From: Staphylococcus succinus
GTDB lineage: Bacteria; Bacillota; Bacilli; Staphylococcales; Staphylococcaceae
DNA length: 64,000 nucleotides
Assembly (NCBI RefSeq): GCF_029024945.1
Contig: NZ_CP118976.1
Span: 186,001 to 250,000 of the forward strand
Direction: 5' to 3'
In this document: positions 24,687-35,244 of the stretch, in pieces
How the letters are laid out: every line of letters begins with the position of its first letter
How positions within the stretch are numbered: position 1 is the stretch's first letter
Position numbers and translations under genes: made by a program
Notes under the pieces: model-generated
The model's input: only the letters and a program-made list of their open reading frames with translations
Databases searched by the model: none
What the model was told of the DNA's origin: nothing

Positions 24687-27600
24687 ATGAATAATAATTG
24701 TAATTTTATGTCGAGTCATTTGAATAAGTATTCGATAAGAAAGCTTACAGTTGGTACAGCATCACTACTTATAGGTGCAACATTAGTATTTGGATTAAAT
24801 AAAGAGGCAAAAGCAGATGAAATAGAAAAAAATCAATTTGCTCAAAGCTCTGAATATTCAAATGAAAATTCTGAAACGCTTAAAGAAAATGATGAAGCTT
24901 CAACAGTTAATGAAGAACACATTGATAGCGACGCAACTTCAGAGAATCAACCAACTAACAATGTAGAAATGAAAAAGGCTAACTTATCGCAAATAACTTC
25001 AGAAAGCCAAAATACAGAGAATATAAATGCAGAGGAGGAGGTTGATAATGTTCAACTCCCTTCTAAAGAGAAAGATATTATTTCAAATACCGATGATACA
25101 ACAGAAGGCGTAAAAGAAGATATAAGAGATGAACTAGATAAACCCAATACATCTAAAACCTCAAAAGATGACTTTAATAAACAAAGCACTGTACATACAA
25201 AATCATCTGAATATAAACATAATGTTGAGAGTGAAAATGCTAAGGATAAAATAATAGATGTACAAACATCTCAAAACGCACCATCAATGACAAAAGCATA
25301 TTTGCAAAGTTCTAAGGAACCAATAGGTAAGAAGGAAAATAGAAAGACACTCCGACAAACGCGATCCACGCAACTAACTGCCATGCCAAAGGCTAGGCGC
25401 AACTTCAAAACATCACCTAACATTTCGACAAGAGAGGCTACTGAGGATAATTCATTGGAAACATTGCCTTACTCAGATAACTATACGTTTCAGTCACTTA
25501 TTTTTGATCCAGAAAATTTAACAGAAAAAAAAGTTTTGAAAAGTAAAGTCATTCCTTTTAAAATACATAGCTACTTAACAGGAGCTAATTCAGGGGATAG
25601 GTATAAAATTAATTTACAACTAGATCCTTTTATAGCTGACCACGTCAAAAGTATTACAATTAAACCAGCAAATAGGGAAAATATTGTTGCATTTAATCGT
25701 GTCATCAATAATGTAGGTAAGAAGACTAATATTTGGCAAATAAATTATATTAGAGCAAATGGAGGATTATTTGGTGGAGCAGAAATTCTCAGCCAATACA
25801 CTGCTGAAGGAGGAAGAATAGAATTAGATGACACAGTAGAAAATGTTTTAGCGAAAGTTGAAAATTTAGATAACGATAAAATGAATTATTTAATTTACGT
25901 GAAAGATTCATTGGAAAATAAAAAAATCAGAACTTCTGAGAGTAGTGGTTATTTTTTAACGTTGTCTGAAACAACTTATAATAATTTAAAACATTCGAAA
26001 TCTGTTGCTGCTAATAGTGCATTTAAAGCAAGCAGTGGTTCGGTACAATACGATCCATCAATTGGTGGATTTGGTGGTCTTGTGGCAGATCAGCAAATAA
26101 TGAAAAATGGGATATTTAATTATGGCGGTCCTTTACTAGATTTAGGTTTAAATAAGCAATGGACATATAATTATAAAATTGATCCAGAACTTTTACCATT
26201 TATTGAATCATTAGAGTTACATAGATATGATTTTGAAGGTGTATCAGGATTTGATAAAAAATATTATGAAAATAACAAAGTTGCTAACCTTACAGTAGAT
26301 TCACAAGGTCATGGATCTATATCTGCTGAAAATTTAAATACACTTATAGAATTTAATAATGCATTACCAGAAACAGTTGGTATAAGAATAGTGGCTAAAT
26401 TTAATCAAAGTCCAAATAACATATTAACTAGAGAGTCAGGTTTTGATGACCAAGATGGAAATTTAATAGGGCAAACATCCAAAATCAAAGAAGATTTTAC
26501 TTTTTACGGATATTTGACTGATAGAGATGGTGGTATGATTGACAATACTTTTGGAACATCATCTTACTATATTCAAGATATTGATCAAGATGGGCTTACA
26601 GATAATTTTGAAATACATCAATCACTTTCAGATCCTATGAATCAAGATACGGATAATGATGGTAAAAAAGATGGGGAAGAATATTTAATCCATAAAACAT
26701 CACCATTAGTAGGAAGACCTATTGTTTCAGACATAACTACAGATGAAACAGTTGTCTCAGGAAATGTATACCTTGCACCAAATGCAGTAGGACAAATAGC
26801 AAAAGTATTGAATGAAAAAGGTGAAGAAATAGGTAGAAATAACGTGGAACCTAATGGAGATTTTACGATAGATATAGCTAATGCATCGGCTGGGAAATAT
26901 ACTATTGCTATTGAATCACCTCATTATGACAATGATGAAATCAGTGAATTTAATATTATTGATATGCATGAAATATTAAAACCGACACTGGATCCTATTA
27001 CGGATGCAGATAAAGAGATAACAATTCATGGTATAGAAGGGGCAACGGTTACTTTACAAGATGATAATGGAAATATTATAGGTAGTGCTAAAATTGAGAA
27101 AGGAAAAAATGATGTCTCAATAAAATTGATAAAACCACTAGCTGCTGGAACAATCGTAACAGCTCTAGCAGAAAAAGATGGAACAGAAAGTTACCCATCA
27201 GATTTAATTATAGTTTCAGATGGAACCCCTCCGACAGCACCAACGGTGAATCAAGTGACAAGTGAAGATACTGAAATTCGTGGGACAGTGGAAGCAGGAT
27301 CCACGGTCAAAGTAATACTGCCAAGTGGAGTAGAGCTGATAACAGAAGCAGACGACGAAGGAAATTATATTGTCGATTTACCGGAGAATGAGAAATATGA
27401 AGGCGGAGAAGTATTACAAGTAACAGCGGTTGACGCATCAGGAAATGAATCCGAATTGGTAGAAGTTGTGATAGAAGATAAGACGCCACCAACAGCACCA
27501 ACGGTGAATCAAGTGACAAGTGAAGATAGCGAAATTCATGGAACAGCAGAACCAGGATCCACAGTTAAAGTAACATTACCAAGTGGCCAAGAGCTGACAA

Positions 27601-30600
27601 CAGAAGCAGATGACGAAGGGAATTACAGTGTTGATTTACCAGAGAATGAGAAATATGAAGGTGGAGAAGTACTACAAGTCACAGCAACGGATGAAGCAGG
27701 AAATGAATCCGAATTGGTAGAAGTTGTGATAGAAGATAAGACGCCACCAGCAGTACCGACGGTGAATCAAGTAACGAGTGAAGATACTGAAATTCGTGGA
27801 ACAGCAGAGCCAGGATCCACGGTCAAAGTAACACTACCAAGTGGAAAAGAACTGACAACAGAAGCAGACAATCAAGGCAATTACAGTGTTGATTTACCGG
27901 AGAATGAGAAATATGAAGGCGGAGAAGTACTACAAGTCGCAGCAACGGATGAAGCAGGCAACGAATCAGAAGAGAGAGAAGTTGTGATAGAAGATAAGAC
28001 GCCACCAACAGCACCAACGGTGAATCAAGTGACAAGTGAATCGCCACAAGTGAGTGGAACAGCAGAACCTGGATCAACGGTCAAAGTAACACTGCCAAGT
28101 GGCCAAGAACTGACAACAGAAGCAGACGATGAAGGCAATTACAGCATTGATTTACCAGAGAATGAGAAATATGAAGGTGGAGAAGTAATACAAGTCACAG
28201 CAACGGATGAAGCAGGAAATGAATCGGAAGAGAGAGAAGTTGTGATAGAAGATAAGACACCGCCGACAGCACCAACGGTGAACCAAGTGACAAGTGAAGA
28301 TACTGAAATTCGTGGAACAGCAGAACCAGGAGCAACAGTCAAAGTAACACTGCCAAGTGGCCAAGAACTGACAACAGAAGCAGATGACGAAGGCAATTAC
28401 ACTATTGATTTACCAGAGAATGAGAAATATGAAGGTGGAGAAGTACTACAAGTCACAGCGATTGATGCATCAGGAAATGAATCGGAAGAGAATGAAGTTG
28501 TGATAGAAGATAAGACACCACCAACAGCACCGACGGTGAATCAAGTGACAAGTGAATCGCCACAAGTGAGTGGAACAGCAGAACCAGGATCCACAGTCAA
28601 AGTAACACTACCAAGTGGCCAAGAGCTGACAACAGAAGCAGACGATGAAGGCAATTATATTGTCGATTTACCGGAGAATGAGAAATATGAAGGTGGAGAA
28701 GTAATACAAGTCACAGCAACGGATGAAGCAGGAAACGAATCGGAAGAGAATGAAGTTGTGATAGAAGATAAGACGCCACCAACAGCACCGACGGTGAATC
28801 AAGTGACAAGCGAATCGCCACAAGTGAGTGGAACAGCAGAACCAGGATCCACAGTCAAAGTAACACTACCAAGTGGCCAAGAGCTGACAACAGAAGCAGA
28901 CGATGAAGGCAATTATATTGTCGATTTACCGGAGAATGAGAAATATGAAGGTGGAGAAGTAATACAAGTCACAGCAACGGATGAAGCAGGAAACGAATCG
29001 GAAGAGAATGAAGTTGTGATAGAAGATAAGACGCCACCAACAGCACCGACGGTGAATCAAGTGACAAGTGAATCGCCACAAGTGAGTGGAACAGCAGAGC
29101 CAGGATCAACAGTTAAAGTAACATTACCAAGTGGCCATGAGCTGACAACAGAAGCAGATGATGAAGGCAATTATAGTGTCGATTTACCAGAGAATGAGAA
29201 ATATAAAGGCGGAGAAGTACTACAAGTTACAGCAACGGATGAAGCAGGCAACGAATCGGAAGAGAGAGAAGTGGTGATAGAAGATAAGACACCACCAACA
29301 GCACCGACGGTGAATCAAGTGACAAGTGAATCGCCGCAAGTGAGTGGAACAGCAGAGCCAGGATCCACGGTCAAAGTAACACTGCCAAATGGACAAGAGC
29401 TGACAACAGAAGCAGATGACGAAGGAAATTACAGCATTAATTTACCAGAGAATGAGAAATATGAAGGTGGAGAAGTACTACAAGTTACAGCAACGGATGA
29501 AGCAGGCAACGAATCAGAAGAGAGAGAAGTTGTGATAGAAGATAAGACACCTCCGAGAGTACCGACGGTGAATCAAGTGACAAGTGAAGATACTGAAATT
29601 CATGGAACAGCAGAGCCAGGATCAACAGTTAAAGTAACATTACCAAGTGGCCAAGAGCTGACAACAGAAGCAGACGATGAAGGAAATTACACTATTGATT
29701 TACCAGAGAAAGAGAAATATGAAGGCGGAGAAGTACTACAAGTCACAGCAACGGATGAAGCAGGAAATGAATCCGAATTGGTAGAAGTTGTGATAGAAGA
29801 TAAGACACCTCCGACAGCACCAACGGTGAATCAAGTGACAAGTGAAGATACCGAAATTCGTGGAACAGCAGAGCCAGGATCCACAGTCAAAGTAACACTA
29901 CCAAGTGGACAAGAGCTGATAACAGAAGCAGACGACGAAGGAAATTATATTGTCGATTTACCGGATAATGAGAAATATGAAGGTGGAGAAACGCTACAAG
30001 TCACAGCGGTTGACGCATCAGGAAATGAATCCGAATTGGTAGAAGTTGTGATAGAAGATAAGACGCCACCAGCAGTACCGACGGTGAATCAAGTGACAAG
30101 TGAAGATACTGAAATTCATGGAACAGCAGAGCCAGGATCCACAGTTAAAGTAACATTACCAAGTGGCCAAGAGCTGACAACAGAAGCAGACGACGAAGGA
30201 AATTACACTATTGATTTATCAGAGAATGAGAAATATGAAGGCGGAGAAGTATTACAAGTAACAGCGGTTGACGCATCAGGAAATGAATCCGAAGTGGTAG
30301 AAGTTGTGATAGAAGATAAGACGCCACCAGCAGTACCGACGGTGAATCAAGTAACAAGTGAAGATAGCGAAATTCATGGAACAGCAGAACCAGGATCCAC
30401 GGTCAAAGTAACACTACCAAGTGGAAAAGAACTGACAACAGAAGCAGACAATCAAGGCAATTACATTATTGATTTACCGGAGAATGAGAAATATGAAGGC
30501 GGAGAAGTATTACAAGTAACAGCGGTTGACGCATCAGGAAATGAATCCGAAGTGGTAGAAGTTGTGATAGAAGATAAGACGCCACCAGCAGTACCGACGG

Positions 30601-32486
30601 TGAATCAAGTAACAAGTGAAGATAGCGAAATTCATGGAACAGCAGAACCAGGATCCACAGTCAAAGTAACACTGCCAAGTGGCCAAGAACTGACAACAGA
30701 AGCAGATGACGAAGGAAATTACAGCATTGATTTACCAGAGAATGAGAAATATAAAGGTGGAGAAGTACTACAAGTCACAGCGATTGATGCATCAGGAAAT
30801 GAATCGGAAGAGAGAGAAGTGGTGGTAGAAGATAAGACGCCGCCGACAGCACCAACGGTGAATCAAGTGACAAGTGAAGATACTGAAATTCGTGGAACAG
30901 CAGAACCAGGAGCAACAGTCAAAGTAACACTGCCAAGTGGCCAAGAACTGACAACAGAAGCAGATGACGAAGGCAATTACACTATTGATTTACCAGAGAA
31001 TGAGAAATATGAAGGTGGAGAAGTAATACAAGTCACAGCGATTGATGCATCAGGAAATGAATCGGAAGAGAATGAAGTTGTGATAGAAGATAAGACACCA
31101 CCAACAGCACCGACGGTGAATCAAGTGACAAGTGAATCGCCACAAGTGAGTGGAACAGCAGAACCAGGAGCAACAGTCAAAGTAACACTACCAAGTGGCC
31201 AAGAGCTGACAACAGAAGCAGACGATGAAGGCAATTATATTGTCGATTTACCGGAGAATGAGAAATATGAAGGTGGAGAAGTAATACAAGTCACAGCAAC
31301 GGATGAAGCAGGAAACGAATCGGAAGAGAATGAAGTTGTGATAGAAGATAAGACACCTCCGAGAGTACCAACGGTGAATCAAGTGACGAGTGAGGATACC
31401 GAAATTCGTGGAACAGCAGAGCCGGGAGTAACGGTCAAAGTAACACTACCAAGTGGCCAAGAGCTGACAACAGAAGCAGACGATGAAGGAAATTACAGCA
31501 TTGATTTACCGGAGAATGAGAAATATGAAGGTGGAGAAGTAATACAAGTCACAGCGACGGATGAAGCAGGCAACGAATCGGAAGAGAGAGAAGTTGTGAT
31601 AGAAGATAAGACGCCTCCGAGAGTACCGACGGTGAATCAAGTGACAAGTGAAGATACTGAAATTCGTGGAACAGCAGAACCAGGAGCAACAGTTAAAGTA
31701 ACATTACCAAATGGACAAGAGCTGACAACAGAAGCAGACGATGAAGGAAATTACAGCATTGATTTACCAGAGAATGAGAAATATAAAGGCGGAGAAGTAC
31801 TACAAATCACAGCGGTTGATGCATCAGGCAACGAATCGGAAGAGAGAGAAGTATTAATAGAAGATAAGACACCACCAACAGCACCGACGGTGAATCAAGT
31901 GACAAGTGAATCGCCGCAAGTGAGTGGAACAGCAGAGCCAGGATCCACAGTAATAATCGTATTACCAAATGAAAAAGAAATAAAACACGTAGTTGATAAT
32001 AATGGTCACTTTGTGATTACTTTACCTAAAGATGGCCATCTTCATGCTGATGATATTATAATGATACAAGCTATAGACAAAAATGGTAATGCTTCTGAAC
32101 ATGTGAATATAATTGTAAAAACGGCACAAACAGCTATTTCAAATCAAGCAGACGAGCCGCATAAGACTAAACAAATAAACCATTTAATAGATGAAACGAA
32201 AAATAATACTATTGATGTGCCAGACCAATTGGTTAAAGTGAAAGATAAAGATGCGATGAAAAATAATATAATGTCATTGAGCAAGCAAAATTTAGAGCGG
32301 ATGAATCAAGACAATGCCACGCTTAATTCAAGTAATAGAAAAGAATCAATACATCGAAATAAGCAATTGCCTAAAACTGGTATTAATTATGAGACACACA
32401 GTATGTTATTGAGTAGTTTGTTCGTTACAATAGGAACGTTATTGTTACTTGGAAAACGTCGTAAAAAAACATCCTCAGATCAATAA
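24687..32486 (+). CDS. Giant LPXTG cell-wall-anchored adhesin with 19 Ig-like repeats
   Basis: A ~2599-residue surface protein. ATG 24687 is chosen because GGAGG lies six bases before it. In order: YSIRK-type signal peptide cut near AKADE; a low-complexity Glu/Ser/Asn-rich region (~45-265); a unique adhesive-type domain (~270-625); a thrombospondin-3-like calcium motif (~630-668, DIDQDGLTD and DTDNDGKKD); two divergent Ig-like modules; 19 repeats of 86 residues from residue 848 (Big_6-type); and a sorting signal LPKTG (2561-2565), hydrophobic helix and KRRKK tail for sortase A. The repeats form a stalk that lifts the N-terminal domain from the wall. The ligand is unknown; adhesion or biofilm is inferred. 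Confidence 0.88.
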   Translation: MNNNCNFMSSHLNKYSIRKLTVGTASLLIGATLVFGLNKEAKADEIEKNQFAQSSEYSNENSETLKENDEASTVNEEHIDSDATSENQPTNNVEMKKANLSQITSESQNTENINAEEEVDNVQLPSKEKDIISNTDDTTEGVKEDIRDELDKPNTSKTSKDDFNKQSTVHTKSSEYKHNVESENAKDKIIDVQTSQNAPSMTKAYLQSSKEPIGKKENRKTLRQTRSTQLTAMPKARRNFKTSPNISTREATEDNSLETLPYSDNYTFQSLIFDPENLTEKKVLKSKVIPFKIHSYLTGANSGDRYKINLQLDPFIADHVKSITIKPANRENIVAFNRVINNVGKKTNIWQINYIRANGGLFGGAEILSQYTAEGGRIELDDTVENVLAKVENLDNDKMNYLIYVKDSLENKKIRTSESSGYFLTLSETTYNNLKHSKSVAANSAFKASSGSVQYDPSIGGFGGLVADQQIMKNGIFNYGGPLLDLGLNKQWTYNYKIDPELLPFIESLELHRYDFEGVSGFDKKYYENNKVANLTVDSQGHGSISAENLNTLIEFNNALPETVGIRIVAKFNQSPNNILTRESGFDDQDGNLIGQTSKIKEDFTFYGYLTDRDGGMIDNTFGTSSYYIQDIDQDGLTDNFEIHQSLSDPMNQDTDNDGKKDGEEYLIHKTSPLVGRPIVSDITTDETVVSGNVYLAPNAVGQIAKVLNEKGEEIGRNNVEPNGDFTIDIANASAGKYTIAIESPHYDNDEISEFNIIDMHEILKPTLDPITDADKEITIHGIEGATVTLQDDNGNIIGSAKIEKGKNDVSIKLIKPLAAGTIVTALAEKDGTESYPSDLIIVSDGTPPTAPTVNQVTSEDTEIRGTVEAGSTVKVILPSGVELITEADDEGNYIVDLPENEKYEGGEVLQVTAVDASGNESELVEVVIEDKTPPTAPTVNQVTSEDSEIHGTAEPGSTVKVTLPSGQELTTEADDEGNYSVDLPENEKYEGGEVLQVTATDEAGNESELVEVVIEDKTPPAVPTVNQVTSEDTEIRGTAEPGSTVKVTLPSGKELTTEADNQGNYSVDLPENEKYEGGEVLQVAATDEAGNESEEREVVIEDKTPPTAPTVNQVTSESPQVSGTAEPGSTVKVTLPSGQELTTEADDEGNYSIDLPENEKYEGGEVIQVTATDEAGNESEEREVVIEDKTPPTAPTVNQVTSEDTEIRGTAEPGATVKVTLPSGQELTTEADDEGNYTIDLPENEKYEGGEVLQVTAIDASGNESEENEVVIEDKTPPTAPTVNQVTSESPQVSGTAEPGSTVKVTLPSGQELTTEADDEGNYIVDLPENEKYEGGEVIQVTATDEAGNESEENEVVIEDKTPPTAPTVNQVTSESPQVSGTAEPGSTVKVTLPSGQELTTEADDEGNYIVDLPENEKYEGGEVIQVTATDEAGNESEENEVVIEDKTPPTAPTVNQVTSESPQVSGTAEPGSTVKVTLPSGHELTTEADDEGNYSVDLPENEKYKGGEVLQVTATDEAGNESEEREVVIEDKTPPTAPTVNQVTSESPQVSGTAEPGSTVKVTLPNGQELTTEADDEGNYSINLPENEKYEGGEVLQVTATDEAGNESEEREVVIEDKTPPRVPTVNQVTSEDTEIHGTAEPGSTVKVTLPSGQELTTEADDEGNYTIDLPEKEKYEGGEVLQVTATDEAGNESELVEVVIEDKTPPTAPTVNQVTSEDTEIRGTAEPGSTVKVTLPSGQELITEADDEGNYIVDLPDNEKYEGGETLQVTAVDASGNESELVEVVIEDKTPPAVPTVNQVTSEDTEIHGTAEPGSTVKVTLPSGQELTTEADDEGNYTIDLSENEKYEGGEVLQVTAVDASGNESEVVEVVIEDKTPPAVPTVNQVTSEDSEIHGTAEPGSTVKVTLPSGKELTTEADNQGNYIIDLPENEKYEGGEVLQVTAVDASGNESEVVEVVIEDKTPPAVPTVNQVTSEDSEIHGTAEPGSTVKVTLPSGQELTTEADDEGNYSIDLPENEKYKGGEVLQVTAIDASGNESEEREVVVEDKTPPTAPTVNQVTSEDTEIRGTAEPGATVKVTLPSGQELTTEADDEGNYTIDLPENEKYEGGEVIQVTAIDASGNESEENEVVIEDKTPPTAPTVNQVTSESPQVSGTAEPGATVKVTLPSGQELTTEADDEGNYIVDLPENEKYEGGEVIQVTATDEAGNESEENEVVIEDKTPPRVPTVNQVTSEDTEIRGTAEPGVTVKVTLPSGQELTTEADDEGNYSIDLPENEKYEGGEVIQVTATDEAGNESEEREVVIEDKTPPRVPTVNQVTSEDTEIRGTAEPGATVKVTLPNGQELTTEADDEGNYSIDLPENEKYKGGEVLQITAVDASGNESEEREVLIEDKTPPTAPTVNQVTSESPQVSGTAEPGSTVIIVLPNEKEIKHVVDNNGHFVITLPKDGHLHADDIIMIQAIDKNGNASEHVNIIVKTAQTAISNQADEPHKTKQINHLIDETKNNTIDVPDQLVKVKDKDAMKNNIMSLSKQNLERMNQDNATLNSSNRKESIHRNKQLPKTGINYETHSMLLSSLFVTIGTLLLLGKRRKKTSSDQ
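27228..32129 (+). repeat. Array of 19 x 258-bp Ig-like repeats
   Basis: Starts of unit 1 (27228) and unit 19 (31872) are exactly 18 x 258 bp apart, so no insertion or deletion has accumulated. Units begin PPTAPTVNQVTSE or variants (PPAVP, PPRVP), with two alternative strands next: EDTEIRGT/EDSEIHGT or SESPQVSGT. The last unit is degenerate. Units 6 and 7 (28518-29033) are almost identical. G+C is about 45% in the line I counted, above the AT-rich surroundings. Confidence 0.92.
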
Positions 32487-32525
32487 TATGTATCATTTAT
32501 ATTTTAAATTAGTAAAGTAAGTATC

Positions 32526-32560
32526 AAAAAATGCCCCTACTGAGAAGTAGGGGCATTTTG
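32526..32560. terminator. Terminator of the surface protein gene
   Basis: AAAATGCCCCTACT pairs with AGTAGGGGCATTTT around GAGA (a stable GNRA tetraloop). Also suited to the converging DUF3100-linked gene. Confidence 0.88.
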
Positions 32561-32597
32561 GGTTTAAGAAAATGATGTCTAGCCAATAAAATAAGAT

Positions 32598-33059
32598 TTA
32601 TACTATGCCTTGAAGGCGTAATACAATTTCTGCGACTACAGCAGAACCTACGTAGGTGCTAATAAGTATAACGATTCCTACTACTACTGTTTTCCACCCT
32701 AATTTTGCGAAATCTGTCCAAGAATTCCCGATAGATACACCAGCATAGGCTACTACAGGGGTAGCTAATGAAAGTAAGTCAACTTTTTCAGTCCATTCAA
32801 TGATATGCATTGAGCCGGGGACGCCTGGAATGGTTAATATTAAACCAAGAATACCGATATACGCAATACTAGGGATATTGTGCGGTATAATATTGCAAAG
32901 TATTAAACCAATTAAAGCTATTACCATAAGCACGATTATGCCTGGAAGTGCGTTGAAAGGTAGCGTGCCATAGCCAATCCAATTACTCATAAGTGAAATA
33001 AAACCTACAACGATTAATGTGAGAATCCAATTTGAAATTTTAGCCGACACTTTAATCAC
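32598..33059 (-). CDS. Small membrane protein paired with DUF3100 protein
   Basis: A 153-residue protein with about five hydrophobic segments. It overlaps the upstream DUF3100 gene by 4 bp (ATGA), so the two are made together and probably form one transporter. Conserved-looking elements are PSIAYIGILGLILTIPGVPGS and TPVVAYAGVSIGNSW. I cannot name a family with certainty; it may be the second half of a small two-part permease. Confidence 0.6.
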   Translation of the reverse strand: MIKVSAKISNWILTLIVVGFISLMSNWIGYGTLPFNALPGIIVLMVIALIGLILCNIIPHNIPSIAYIGILGLILTIPGVPGSMHIIEWTEKVDLLSLATPVVAYAGVSIGNSWTDFAKLGWKTVVVGIVILISTYVGSAVVAEIVLRLQGIV

Positions 33060-33859
33060 TCCTTGCTTTTGCTGAATTTATTTTTAACTTTCATAATTAA
33101 ATTGTAGTATTTACGTGTTAGTGGTAGTGCTATCAACATACCTATGTAAAGTCCTGTTACGGAAGTTAACAAATTACTAACGCCTGAAAATGCGGTTATA
33201 GTACTCGTCTGATTGGGATACATTTCAACTAGTGGACCCAATGCTGCTGCTGTCATTACACCACTCCCAACTCCAGTAGCCATCGCATAAGCAATAGGAC
33301 TTAACGGTAAAATAGATATGATAAGTCCAGAAAAAATACTAAAAAATATAGCGCCAAATATGGTGCCGAAAATATACATAGACATTACACCGCGCCATTC
33401 GGGGGAAGCGATCCCAAATTTTTCAGTAATCAGTGCTAAGTTTGGCTCACGGCCAATAGAATGAGTCATACCAATGGATTCTCGTCGAAGACCAAGTAGT
33501 ATCGCTAAAGGTAATGAGAGAATAATGGTTCCTAAATTACCTAACTCTTGTAATATAAGAGCGGGGCCAGCAGCAATAATTTTGGGTAATGCAGGACCGG
33601 CTTCAACACCAAATTTTGCAATGAGTAAAGCAACTGATATGAAAACCATAGATTCAGAATTTTTAGCTTGCTTTTGCTTAATAATTGGCGTGAAGTAAAC
33701 AGCTAACCCTAGTAATACAGCGTAGACTACCGGTAACAAGAGGATTGAAGTCATACCTAAAGGAATCTTGTGTGCGCCAATAACTTCCGAAATAATCATT
33801 ATCAACAACACAATACCGTGTAACCTCCAGTCTTTCCATAGTGTATTTGAATGTTCCAT
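33056..33859 (-). CDS. DUF3100 membrane protein
   Basis: A 267-residue protein with about eight hydrophobic segments and DUF3100 features (GAHKIPLG, IGREPNLALITEKFG, ATGVGSGVMTAAALGPLVEMYP). The glycine-rich helix and signature loop resemble small organic-acid or lysine export proteins, but no activity is established. It is first in a two-gene operon and has GAGG before the ATG at 33859. Confidence 0.75.
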   Translation of the reverse strand: MEHSNTLWKDWRLHGIVLLIMIISEVIGAHKIPLGMTSILLLPVVYAVLLGLAVYFTPIIKQKQAKNSESMVFISVALLIAKFGVEAGPALPKIIAAGPALILQELGNLGTIILSLPLAILLGLRRESIGMTHSIGREPNLALITEKFGIASPEWRGVMSMYIFGTIFGAIFFSIFSGLIISILPLSPIAYAMATGVGSGVMTAAALGPLVEMYPNQTSTITAFSGVSNLLTSVTGLYIGMLIALPLTRKYYNLIMKVKNKFSKSKE

Positions 33860-34052
33860 TTCAAAGCCTCCTCAATTTTAATTTAAAGAATATTCTGACA
33901 TTAATGTTATCTATTCTATACTTCTGTTTTTAAAAATGAAAGAGCATATAGTATATTTTAAGTATTTAAATTGTTAAAAAGTAGTATCGCATGTATGTAA
34001 TATTTAAAGTTAAGCGTATAATGGCATTATGATATATAAAGGGGCGTAAAAG

Positions 34053-35219
34053 ATGCAGCATGCATATAAACAGTTGATATTAGGAATGGTTTGTTTGTTC
34101 ATCGTTATGGCTATTGGGCGTTTTGCATACACGCCAATTATGCCATTTATGCAACATGTAGAAGGAATGAATGACCAAAATGCAGGTATACTAGCAACGA
34201 TTAACTATTTAGGTTATTTGATTGGGGCAATAATCCCTATTTGGATTATAATATTTAATAAAGTGACAGACTTAAAAATATATTTATTAATAAATATTAT
34301 TACTACTTTATTAATGGGGATTTCTGAGAATTTCACATTATGGATAACGTTTAGGCTTATTTCTGGCATAACAAGTGGTACTGTGTTTGTTTTAGCATCG
34401 AATATAACGCTAGAAGCTTTGAGGTTAGCTAACAAAGAACGTATGTCAGGTATGTTGTATAGTGCAGTAGGTTTAGGGATTTTTGCAAGTAGTATATTTG
34501 TATTTATATTTACTACTTCTCAATCATGGTCAATGACATGGATAATACTTGGTCTATGTTCTTTGGTTATAGGAAGTTTTGTTGTTATGGGAATGAGACA
34601 AAATCCTACCTTTGATAATAGGGAGTCAGTAGCACATGAAAAAGTTTCTGCATCTCGGGTTAAGCTGAATAAAAGATTTATGTTTTGGTTTTCTGTATCT
34701 TATTTTTGTGAAGGTGCAGGTTATATCATTACAGGGACCTTCTTAGTAGCAATTGTTAAATCGATTCCAGCATTGTCCGAGTATGCGGCATTGAGCTGGA
34801 TGTTTGTAGGATTAGGTGCTATCCCTTCTACCATTTTGTGGTCTGTATTGGCTGATAAAATAGGACGTGGTAAGGCAATTTATCTAGCATTTATTTTACA
34901 AATCATAGGTGTGGTATTACCAGTATTCTCTGAAAGCATGGTCAGTCTCATCATTAGTTCACTATTATTTGGAGGTACGTTTCTGGGTCTAACAACATTA
35001 TTTATGTCTGAAGGACAAAATTTAATGTTCAAAAGTGAAAGTAAAATCAATTTAGTAGCCACTTTAACTGTAATATATAGTTTGGGTCAGATGATTGCGC
35101 CTACCGTATCAGGTGTACTGATTGGAAACAGCGGAAATTATAATGCAGCATTGATTTTTGCTTCAGTTATTTTAATTCTGGGTTTATTAGCGAGTATGTA
35201 TAGTTATAAGACAGTATAA
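34053..35219 (+). CDS. YbfB/YjiJ-family MFS transporter
   Basis: A 388-residue major facilitator with 12 predicted helices. The start MVCLFIVMAIGRFAYTPIMPFMQ and the LADKIGRGKAIYLAF loop fit the YbfB/YjiJ branch. GGGGCG is the likely ribosome-binding site. Substrate unknown. It is bounded by its own leader and a strong terminator, so it is monocistronic. Confidence 0.8.
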   Translation: MQHAYKQLILGMVCLFIVMAIGRFAYTPIMPFMQHVEGMNDQNAGILATINYLGYLIGAIIPIWIIIFNKVTDLKIYLLINIITTLLMGISENFTLWITFRLISGITSGTVFVLASNITLEALRLANKERMSGMLYSAVGLGIFASSIFVFIFTTSQSWSMTWIILGLCSLVIGSFVVMGMRQNPTFDNRESVAHEKVSASRVKLNKRFMFWFSVSYFCEGAGYIITGTFLVAIVKSIPALSEYAALSWMFVGLGAIPSTILWSVLADKIGRGKAIYLAFILQIIGVVLPVFSESMVSLIISSLLFGGTFLGLTTLFMSEGQNLMFKSESKINLVATLTVIYSLGQMIAPTVSGVLIGNSGNYNAALIFASVILILGLLASMYSYKTV

Positions 35220-35244
35220 GTATAAGCTAACGAAGTTCAAACGA

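Noticed and set aside
28139..28396. Open frames on the minus strand within the Ig repeats
   Set aside because: They recur with the repeats, lack ribosome-binding sites and have biased composition; they are shadows of the sense gene.
27228..32129. Long direct repeats that might suggest a CRISPR or satellite array
   Set aside because: The 258-bp period is an exact multiple of three, in one open frame, and encodes Ig-like domains; there are no spacers.
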